Shown here in pieces: positions 1 through 6,199 of a stretch of 6,746 nt of DNA. Within the stretch, counting starts at the first letter, position 1; each line of letters starts with the position of its first letter. The notes beneath the pieces were generated by a model, which saw nothing but the letters and a program-made list of their open reading frames with translations, had not been told where the DNA came from and made no database searches. Both the position numbers and the translations under genes were made by a program. This stretch comes from Bacteroidia bacterium (GTDB lineage Bacteria; Bacteroidota; Bacteroidia; Cytophagales; Cyclobacteriaceae): NCBI GenBank assembly GCA_012031955.1, contig JAAURZ010000128.1, positions 1 through 6,746 on the forward strand, read 5' to 3'.

Positions 1-139
1 GTGACGTCGCGGCCATGAACGTCATGCGGGGACCGAGGTCGCCTTCAAGCTTTGGGAAAAAGAAATAGTCCTCCGGAAGATGTGAATACTTGGCAAGTGC
101 GCCAGCCTCCATCTTGATCTTGTCGAATAAGTCGATCAT
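1..139 (-). CDS. PLP-dependent alpha-oxoamine synthase-like enzyme (KBL/BioF/SPT superfamily), N-terminal fragment
   Basis: Partial gene running off the left edge; only about 46 codons are visible. It begins MIDLFDKIK and continues with the segment YFFFPKLEGDLGPRMTF. From memory this matches the N-terminus of Bacteroidota PLP-dependent enzymes annotated as 8-amino-7-oxononanoate synthase, glycine C-acetyltransferase or serine palmitoyltransferase-like proteins (about 400 aa), which condense an amino acid with an acyl-CoA. The PLP lysine and catalytic core lie outside the window, so the substrate (biotin precursor, sphingoid base or other) cannot be decided. The ATG at 139-137 is chosen because it fits the family start and lies about 28 nt downstream of a good promoter. 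After MTF the frame seems to slip: adding one A opposite position 16 changes MAATS into NGRDV, which is what the family has before its WSLNNYLGL-type segment. It is divergent from the biotin carboxylase gene. Confidence 0.68.
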   Translation of the reverse strand, partial: MIDLFDKIKMEAGALAKYSHLPEDYFFFPKLEGDLGPRMTFMAATS

Positions 140-166
140 GTATTTGGATGATAGTTGAAATTGCTG

Positions 167-195
167 CAAAAATAACGAAAAATGGTTAATTCAAA
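167..195 (-). promoter_or_regulatory. Bacteroidota-type promoter for the leftward PLP-enzyme gene
   Basis: Read on the minus strand there is TTTG (195-192), a 17-nt spacer, then TATTTTTG (174-167), an exact match to the Bacteroidota sigma-ABfr consensus of TTTG/TTG near -33 and TAnnTTTG near -7. Transcription would start near position 160, giving a leader of about 20 nt before the ATG at 139. Box matches and spacing are seen directly; activity is inferred. Confidence 0.55.
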
Positions 196-244
196 GCAAA
201 GAACCCCATTAATGCGACCAACCGCCATTATGCGCCGCTCTGCA

Positions 245-275
245 TTGGTCTATTAGGAATTAATGGTTAGCATTG
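245..275 (+). promoter_or_regulatory. Candidate promoter for the biotin carboxylase operon
   Basis: TTG (245-247), a 20-nt spacer and TAGCATTG (268-275), one mismatch from the Bacteroidota TAnnTTTG -7 box. A start near 282 would leave a very short leader before the ATG at 294, and would place the upstream in-frame TTG at 273 inside the promoter, supporting the ATG as start. Weaker than the divergent promoter at 167-195. The rest of the 140-293 intergenic stretch is AT-rich and shows no hairpin or operator that I can support. Confidence 0.33.
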
Positions 276-293
276 CAAAATTGCTCTGTTTTC

Positions 294-1791
294 ATGACTA
301 AAATCGCCAAAATACTGGTCGCTAACCGTGGAGAAATCGCCTTGCGGATTATGCGCAGCGCCCACGAACTGGGGATCAAAACGGTAGCCGTGTATAGCGA
401 AGCCGATCGCGAATCCCTCCACACCCGCTATGCCACCGAGTCGGTGTCTATCGGGCCGCCGCCCTCGTCGGAGTCCTACCTGCGAATGGACAAGCTCATC
501 GATGCCGCTCGCCAGACAGGTGCCGACGCGATACACCCCGGGTACGGATTTCTTTCGGAAAATGAAGACTTTGCAAAAATGGTGGAAGAAGCGGGCCTCA
601 TCTTCATCGGCCCTTCAGCCGCATCCATAGAAGTAATGGGAAGCAAACTGGCCGCGAAAGCCGCCGTGGCTAAATACAACGTGCCGCTCGTGCCCGGCAC
701 CGCCGAACCTATCAGCGACGTGCGCGAGGCCAAACGCATCGCCACCGACATCGGCTATCCGATCCTCATCAAAGCCAGTGCCGGAGGTGGCGGCAAAGGC
801 ATGCGCATAGTCGAATCGGAATCTGAATTTGATGAACAAATGGAGCGTGCCGTAAGCGAGGCTAAATCAGCCTTTGGTGATGGCTCCGTGTTCATAGAAA
901 AATATGTGACACAACCACGCCATATCGAGTTCCAGGTGTTTGGCGACAAGCATGGCAACGTGGTGCACCTGTTTGAGCGCGAGTGCTCGATACAACGAAG
1001 GCACCAGAAGGTGGTGGAAGAAGCTCCTTCGGCGGTGCTCACGCCCGAGAAGAGAAAAGCGATGGGCGAGGCCGCTATCAACGTGGCGAAATCGTGCGGC
1101 TACTACGGTGCAGGTACCGTTGAGTTCATCCTCGACGACAAACTCAACTTTTACTTTCTTGAAATGAACACGCGCCTGCAGGTGGAACACCCGGTGACCG
1201 AAGAGATCACAGGCCTCGACCTCGTGAAGCTGCAAATACGCGTAGCTGAAGGCGAGCCGCTGCCTTTTACACAGGAGGATCTGCACATCACCGGACACGC
1301 CATCGAAGTGCGCGTGTATGCCGAAGATCCCGCCAACAACTTTCTGCCCGACATCGGCACGCTCGTCACCTACAGGCGCCCGCAGGGTCATGGCATCCGT
1401 GTAGACGACGGTTTCGAACAAGGCATGGATATTCCTTTTTACTACGATCCCATGATCGCCAAAATGATTTGTCACGCCGAAACACGCGACGCTGCCATTG
1501 CCAAGACGTTGCGCGCGATCGACGAATACGAAATAACAGGCTCGCCACCACACTTGGCTTCTGCCGCTTCGTGATGAAACACAGAGGCTTTCCCGAAGCG
1601 GCCAATTCGACACCCTGTTTGTTCAGAAACACTTCAAGCAGGAATACCTTCAGGAGCAACCCGGCGACGACGAGCTGAAGATCGCGGCTGTATTTGCCAC
1701 CGAGATGCTGAACGGCAACCACAAGCAGAAAACCCAAACCAACCATACCGCTGCCGTTGCTCCCGGCCGGTGGAAGAAAAACAGAGTTTGA
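294..1791 (+). CDS. accC: Biotin carboxylase subunit of an acyl-CoA carboxylase (two frame breaks)
   Basis: ATP-dependent carboxylation of biotin on a carrier protein, the first half-reaction of acetyl-, propionyl- or methylcrotonyl-CoA carboxylase; cytoplasmic. From the ATG at 294 it starts with the family N-terminus KILVANRGEIALR (residues 6-18). It then shows HPGYGFLSEN (81-90), the ATP-grasp glycine loop GGGGKGM (164-170), the catalytic block EMNTRLQVEHP (290-300, matching E288/N290/R292/E296 of E. coli AccC) and R340 in the segment VRVYAEDP. The RVYAEDP form resembles propionyl/methylcrotonyl-type subunits more than E. coli AccC, so the substrate is uncertain. The uninterrupted frame stops early at 1572-1574 after ITG. 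Adding one base near 1541/1542 gives VATTLGFCRFVMKH, and adding one A at 1596-1597 gives SGQFDTLFVQKHF. The third frame then runs to TGA 1789-1791. The repaired protein is about 499 aa and ends WKKNRV, normal for the Bacteroidota form. No carrier or carboxyltransferase gene is adjacent; a DUF1015 gene follows after 3 nt. Confidence 0.9.
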
Positions 1792-1794
1792 TTC

Positions 1795-3096
1795 ATGGCA
1801 GAAATACGACCGCTGCGCGCCTGGCGATACAACCCTGACCTGGCAGAAAACATCGATGCGCTAACCTCTCCCCTGTTCGACGTTGTGTCCGACAAACAGC
1901 GACAGGCCCTTTACCAGCACCCGCACAACAGCATTCACCTCTCGGTGCCGCAACCGCCCGACCCGGCCCTGCACGCCGCCGCCATGCTGAAGCAATGGAA
2001 ACAGGATCGCATCATCATACAAGATTCTATGCCCGGCATCTATGTTTACTACCAATACTTTCGCCTTCCAGGCGTGGACCGCGAACTATGCCGAAAGGGA
2101 TTCATCTGTTTCATACGCGCCTACGACTGGCATGAGAATGTGATCATGCGGCATGAGAACACAATACCGAAAGCCGTGAACGACCGCATCGAATTGCTGA
2201 AGACTACAGAACTGAATGTGAGTGCCACCCACGGACTGTACACCGACGAGCACTTCAGCCTCGAACCCTACATGGACGAAGCCATAACAGACCCATTGTA
2301 CGAAACCGAAGACTACCAGGGCGTGCGCGACGTACTCGCGGTGATCCATGACGCGGATGTGATAGCCAAATTCATCCACACACTGGCGCCGTTCCGTATC
2401 ATACTTGCCGACGGCCACCACCGCTATGAGGGATCGCTCGCCTACAAAGAGGCATGCGCAAAAGGCAATCCAAGCCACGATGGATATGAAGGCTACAACT
2501 TCCACCTCATGTACCTCACCAATACCGAGGCCGGCGACCTGCGCATATTGCCCACGCACCGCCTTGTTCACGGCCTCAGCAACTTCAGCGAAACCGAATT
2601 ACTCGCGCGCCTCGACGCAGACTTTGTAATAAAGCCTGTCCCCGACGTTGACACACTCAATGAAATCATCCTCGGCAAACCGTGGGCGTTTGGGCTCATG
2701 CTCAAAGACAACGCCTACAAGCTTCGGCTCAGGCCGGAAAAACTGGACACCATGACCTGGAAATTTCCCGACGAGATCAAGCGACTCGACCTAACGGTGA
2801 TGCATTACTTCATTATAGAGAAAGCACTTGGTATACCCGGCAAAGACCAGCGCAAATCGGACAACATCAGTTTCGACCGCAGTTTCTCGGATTGCTACAA
2901 GAAAGTAATCAACGGTGAAGTACAACTCGCGCTTATCACCAACGAGATCAGCATCGAAGATGTGAAAAACGTGTGCCGCAGCGGATACACCATGCCGCAG
3001 AAGTCGACCTATTTTTACCCTAAAATAGTAGCGGGCTTCCTTTTCGGATCCATCAGCGACGTTGAATTTCAACCTTCACCCTTCGCGCCATTTTAG
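1795..3096 (+). CDS. DUF1015 family protein, intact
   Basis: A 433-residue protein of the DUF1015 family, whose biochemical role I do not know to be settled. Family-typical segments are the start MAEIRPLRAWRYNP, SPLFDVVSDKQR near residue 25, NSIHLSVPQPPDP near 43, RKGFICFIRAYDW near 100, HENTIPKAVNDR near 119, LYETEDYQGVRDVLAVI near 164 and the histidine-rich motif ADGHHRYEG (205-213). That last motif, with D206, H208, H209 and R210, is the best candidate for a catalytic or ligand-binding site. There is no signal peptide or membrane segment, so it is presumably cytoplasmic. Length is normal and no frame break is seen. It starts 3 nt after the biotin carboxylase stop and ends 6 nt before maf, so it is probably co-transcribed with both. 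From memory, DUF1015 genes in Bacteroidota often sit beside serine-biosynthesis genes such as serA, which are absent here. Family assignment is strong; function is open. Confidence 0.9.
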   Translation: MAEIRPLRAWRYNPDLAENIDALTSPLFDVVSDKQRQALYQHPHNSIHLSVPQPPDPALHAAAMLKQWKQDRIIIQDSMPGIYVYYQYFRLPGVDRELCRKGFICFIRAYDWHENVIMRHENTIPKAVNDRIELLKTTELNVSATHGLYTDEHFSLEPYMDEAITDPLYETEDYQGVRDVLAVIHDADVIAKFIHTLAPFRIILADGHHRYEGSLAYKEACAKGNPSHDGYEGYNFHLMYLTNTEAGDLRILPTHRLVHGLSNFSETELLARLDADFVIKPVPDVDTLNEIILGKPWAFGLMLKDNAYKLRLRPEKLDTMTWKFPDEIKRLDLTVMHYFIIEKALGIPGKDQRKSDNISFDRSFSDCYKKVINGEVQLALITNEISIEDVKNVCRSGYTMPQKSTYFYPKIVAGFLFGSISDVEFQPSPFAPF

Positions 3097-3102
3097 TTTG
3101 TC

Positions 3103-3765
3103 ATGCACAAGCTCATTCTCGCCTCCAGTTCGCCACGACGCCAGTACCTGCTGAAGGCCATCGGCCTCACGTTCGATGTGGTGAAGCCGGACGTGGATGA
3201 AGATTTTCCGGCAACCATGCAGCCTGAAGAAGTGGCATCGTATCTCGCTGAAAAGAAGGCGTCTTATTTCGACAAAAGTATGAGCGATCATGTGGTGATC
3301 GCCGCCGACACCGTGGTGATACTCGGCCGTGAGATACTGAACAAACCCGCCGACCGAGCCGAAGCCATCGACATGCTCACGCGCCTTGCCGGCAACACGC
3401 ACACGGTTATCACCGGCGTGTGCATAGCCGGCCGCAACGGTAAGGAGGTGTTTCATGATCGCACCTTGGTCACGTTCCACCCGCTTGCACAAAAGGATAT
3501 CGAATTTTATGTCGACCATTTTTCTCCTTTCGACAAAGCCGGCAGCTACGGCGCGCAAGACTGCCTGCCGCCCGACGTGAACCCCTGTTCTGCCGAAGAA
3601 ATCCGGTTTCTCACACACCTTGGTAAACTGCAGCTTATAGAAAGCAGCAAGACCACACATGCGCAGGTCGGCCTCCATGCCATTCGCCGCATCGACGGTT
3701 CTTACTTCAACGTGATGGGTATCCCCATCCACCGTGTGTACGAACGACTGATGTCGTTGTCATGA
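3103..3765 (+). CDS. maf: Maf-like nucleoside triphosphate pyrophosphatase, probably dTTP/UTP type
   Basis: House-cleaning enzyme of the Maf/HAM1 fold that hydrolyses non-canonical and some canonical nucleoside triphosphates to monophosphate and pyrophosphate; cytoplasmic. The 220-aa product has the N-terminal substrate loop SSSPRR (8-13), E33 in DVDED, AADTVV with catalytic-type D69, NKP (80-82) and PFDKAGSYGAQ (142-152). The DKAGSYGAQ form resembles the E. coli YhdE branch (dTTP/UTP) rather than the YceF branch (m7GTP). After Q152 there is a block of about 35 residues (DCLPPDVNPCSAEE onward) before the usual C-terminal IDGSYFNVMGIP, making it longer than the typical 190-200 aa. I believe this insert also occurs in some other Bacteroidota. 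Frame is intact. It starts 6 nt after the DUF1015 stop, and its TGA overlaps the ATG of the next gene (ATGA, 3762-3765), suggesting translational coupling. Confidence 0.93.
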   Translation: MHKLILASSSPRRQYLLKAIGLTFDVVKPDVDEDFPATMQPEEVASYLAEKKASYFDKSMSDHVVIAADTVVILGREILNKPADRAEAIDMLTRLAGNTHTVITGVCIAGRNGKEVFHDRTLVTFHPLAQKDIEFYVDHFSPFDKAGSYGAQDCLPPDVNPCSAEEIRFLTHLGKLQLIESSKTTHAQVGLHAIRRIDGSYFNVMGIPIHRVYERLMSLS

Positions 3766-4732
3766 AACGAATCTGGCAATACCTCGCAGGCCACATGCGC
3801 GCCAATTATGACGCACGCCTTTATGGCCTCACGCTCGCGATGCTGGCACTTGCACTCATCCTGAACTATCGTTATGATCTCCACGACCGTTACCTCGATC
3901 GCATTCCCGGCATGCTGCGTGTGGCGGGCTACATGGTGTACTACAGCGCGGTCTATTATGTTGTAGTCGCCATTATTAGATTCACCCAGGACCGCGATGC
4001 CGTTGTGCTCACCATCGCTTTTGGGTGAAGACCCTGCTCGGCATCGCGATACTGTCGCTCGACAGTGGCTTTCCCTACATGCGCGACCTCGTTTCTGCAA
4101 TGGTGCCGGATCGCGCGTCGTACTGGGCTTACAAGGTGGGCATAAATGCGATGAGTTTTGTAACAGTGCTGTTGCCCGCCGGTGTGTTCTATGTGGTAGC
4201 TGATCGCACAAAAAGTCGGTTCTACGGCCTCGCCCAATTCCGCTTCGACTGGAAACCGTATGTCACGATGCTTCTCATTATGTTGCCGCTAATTACGGCA
4301 GCTTCGTTTCTGCCGAGCTTCAGAAATTTCTATCCCATGTATCCGGTTACGCCCGCGCACGAGGCATTGGGCACGCCTGTGTGGGTGCCTACTTTGATTT
4401 ATGAATTGGCCTATGGTGCCGACTTTATCACCGTGGAATTTCTGTTCCGTGGCTTCTTCGTCATCGGCATGATACCGCTACTGGGTCGCAACGCTGTGCT
4501 GCCGATGGTAGCGGTGTATTGCCTGCTGCATTTCGGCAAACCGGCCGGCGAGGCCATCAGTTCCATTGCGGGCGGCTTCATACTGGGCGTGGTAGCCTAT
4601 GAAACGCGCAGCATCTGGGGCGGTGTGGCGGTGCATGTGGGCATCGCGTGGCTCATGGAGCTTGCTGCGTGGCTGCAGCAGCGGCGCGCACGTAGCTACT
4701 TCATAAAGAGCGCTGCCGCGATGTTGCTTTGA
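3762..4732 (+). CDS. CPBP (CAAX protease/bacteriocin-processing) family membrane protein, one frame break, aberrant active-site motifs
   Basis: Reconstructed 323-aa polytopic membrane protein. Hydrophobic stretches lie near residues 20-36, 54-74, 80-98, 122-142, 163-181, 228-242, 243-258, 262-280 and 284-300. The CPBP signature is present but altered. Motif 1 is VEFLFR (E226, R230), where EExxxR has two glutamates. Motif 2 is YCLLH with H257. Motif 3 is HVGIA (H292), with Ala where the HxxxN motif has Asn. CPBP proteins include intramembrane Rce1-like metalloproteases; whether this one is proteolytic is doubtful. The frame starting at 3762 stops at 4028. Adding one T to the T4 run at 4019-4022 joins it as IAFWVKTLLG to the frame ending at 4730-4732. 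The GTG at 4025 is therefore a shadow start, not a separate gene. It begins inside the maf stop codon, and its last 37 nt overlap the convergent methyltransferase gene. Confidence 0.82.
4696..4732. other. Tail-to-tail coding overlap of two convergent genes
   Basis: The stop of the rightward CPBP gene (TGA 4730-4732) lies beyond the stop of the leftward methyltransferase gene (TAG, 4698-4696), so 37 nt code on both strands. There is no space for a separate intrinsic terminator between the two operons and no T-tailed hairpin is apparent here. The CPBP C-terminus in this stretch is SYFIKSAAAMLL and the methyltransferase C-terminus is QSNIAAALFMK. A small sequencing error in either tail would change the overlap. 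Confidence 0.7.
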
Positions 4733-5372
4733 TAGCGCCACACCTGCTTATGAAAGTCGACGTCGAGCAGTGTGTTGAGGTCGCGTTGCTTTGACCCTAC
4801 CCAAATGCCGCCGCGCCTGTTGCGATGATCTTGCAGCAGCAATTGATGTTTGAAAACACCTGCATCGGTAAAGTACTCATTGCGATTTGCGTCGTGTACG
4901 ACCACCACACCGTTGTCGGCCACGAGCGACTCGGCGCGTTTCAGGCAGTCCTTGCGGGCGCGTCCGTCTATCAGTATAAAGTCGTAGCTGCCAGTGGGGT
5001 AATTGACATAGTCCCTGAAATCGTCGTAGGTGCCTTCGCCTTCGCCAAAGGCGGTGTTGTTGGCAGCTACGCCTACCACCTTCACTTGGGGGTTCCTGTT
5101 CTTGTCGGCAACAGCGCGGTACCACGCCTGATCATGCTCAATGCTCAGCCACGTGGCGGAGGGCTTGAGCATGCGGGTGAAATACAAGGTACTGAAACCC
5201 GCGCCCCACTCAAGGCAATGATCGGGTTGCAGGTTTGACAACACGGCCGTGATGATTTCCAGTTCTTTGTTTTTCATCCACGGACGAACGCGCGATTTGT
5301 TGAGCTTCCGTGCGACCCGGTCTGCAAAGTCCTGGAAACTTTGCCGAAGCGCGTGAAGGAGTGTTGGGACAT
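4696..5372 (-). CDS. Class I SAM-dependent methyltransferase-like protein (one frame break near the N-terminus)
   Basis: Predicted Rossmann-fold methyltransferase, probably acting on a sugar or other product of the adjacent glycosyltransferases; substrate unknown. From the internal ATG at 5277 (193 aa) it shows motif I LEWGAGFST (residues 22-30), the acidic motif II region WLSIEHD (43-49), the strand-4 motif FILIDGRARKD (100-110) and VVVVHDANR (123-131). The open frame extends upstream of 5277 without a stop, through RVRPW. Adding one T (minus strand) to the run at 5338-5336 links it to an ATG at 5372-5370 (MSQHSFTRFGKV), only 6 nt after the upstream glycosyltransferase stop. I prefer this 225-aa version because of the operon spacing and because the extension is a plausible helix, but the 5277 start remains possible. 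No signal peptide or membrane segment; probably cytoplasmic. Last gene of the leftward run; its tail overlaps the convergent CPBP gene. Confidence 0.75.
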
Positions 5373-5378
5373 GTATGG

Positions 5379-6199
5379 TTAAGGTTTAGGTTGCTTCACG
5401 ATGCCGTGTTCCGTCCATGTCTTCTTCTTGCTGCGCGTTTCCTTCCTTATGTTCCTGTTCTTCTCTATGGACGCTTTTGTATTGTAGCCGCGTTTGTGAT
5501 CGAGGTGCACCACCACGGCGCTGTAGCGGATCTGCTTTCCGCGAACACCATTGTTTTCCAGTCGTTCGCCCAGTTCGCGATCTTGCCCGCCATACTGCAT
5601 GTCTTCATTAAAGCCGTTCACCGCTACGATGTCACGCTTCCATCCCGACGCGTTGTGACCATTCCAGGTCGGCTTGGCGGGTGTGATGGCATTCATCAAT
5701 TTCTCTCTCCATCCGCGGCTGGTGAGCTTTAACGTTTTGTAGGTGGAAGGCAGGCCGTGCGCGTGCAGCCACGTTACGTCGAACGCATTTCCACTACGGA
5801 TGTCTTCCTGAGAAATAGCATGGCTCGTGTCCATCGGCAACATGAAATAGCCACCGGAGAGGAACCTCCCCTGTGCGGCAAACTTCACATGTGTTTCTAC
5901 AAAGTCGGCGCGCGGAATGCAATCGCCATCCGAGAAAATGAGATAGTCGCCGCCCGACATCTCGATGGCCTTGTTCAGTATTTTCGATTTTTGAAATCCG
6001 TCGTCTTCGTGCCAGGCGTGTACAATGTCGAAAGGCGCTTGCTTGCGGAAGCTGTCGATGAGGGAGCGCGTCGGTTCGCCGGAGCCATCGTCGGCCACCA
6101 CCACTTCAAAGTCTTTGTATGTTTGGTGGCTGTAACCCCACAACACTTTTCCAGCCATGCCGGCGAATTGTAAGTGCTCATGATAACGGAGACCTTCAT
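5379..6199 (-). CDS. Family 2 glycosyltransferase with galactosyltransferase-type C-terminal domain (one frame break)
   Basis: Cytoplasmic GT-A-fold enzyme transferring a sugar from a nucleotide-sugar donor, likely in LPS, capsule or exopolysaccharide assembly. The reconstructed 273-aa protein starts KVSVIMSTYNSPAWLEK, has the nucleotide-binding acidic pair in VVVADDGSG (D37, D38) and the metal-binding DxD motif as SDGDCIP (D91, D93). It ends with NGFNEDMQYGGQDREL (195-210), the position of the GG-E-D-x-E motif of chondroitin-polymerase-like GT2 enzymes, here with Gln as GGQDRE. The tail is rich in Lys and Arg. The frame breaks after LEK: adding one base to the run at 6147-6150 (A4 on the coding strand) turns CCGVTATKHT into VLWGYSHQT and restores the family pattern. 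The internal ATG at 6158 is therefore not the true start. The ATG at 6199 overlaps the TGA of the upstream gene (ATGA), and the methyltransferase follows after 6 nt. Confidence 0.88.

Noticed and set aside
273..293. Upstream TTG start for the biotin carboxylase (MQNCSVF extension)
   Set aside because: Family members begin about seven residues later at MTKIAKILVANRGE, and a candidate -7 box covers the TTG.
867..1613. Minus-strand open frame of 248 codons opposite biotin carboxylase
   Set aside because: It lies entirely antisense to a strongly conserved enzyme, has no recognisable motif, and reflects the codon bias of the true gene.
2086..2571. Minus-strand open frame of 161 codons opposite DUF1015
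   Set aside because: Shadow of an intact conserved gene; composition is low in normal protein features.
3076..3732. Minus-strand open frame of 218 codons opposite maf
   Set aside because: Antisense shadow of an intact Maf gene with all catalytic motifs; no family resemblance and no promoter.
4025..4732. Separate 235-aa membrane protein starting at GTG 4025
   Set aside because: The upstream 88-aa frame ends exactly at a T run where one added base gives a continuous membrane helix; a single CPBP gene is simpler.
4825..5238. Plus-strand open frame of 137 codons opposite the methyltransferase
   Set aside because: The minus strand carries clear methyltransferase motifs; the plus frame is a shadow.
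5757..6173. Plus-strand open frame of 138 codons opposite the GT2 gene
   Set aside because: The GT2 motifs (DGD, GGQDRE) are on the minus strand; the plus product resembles nothing known.
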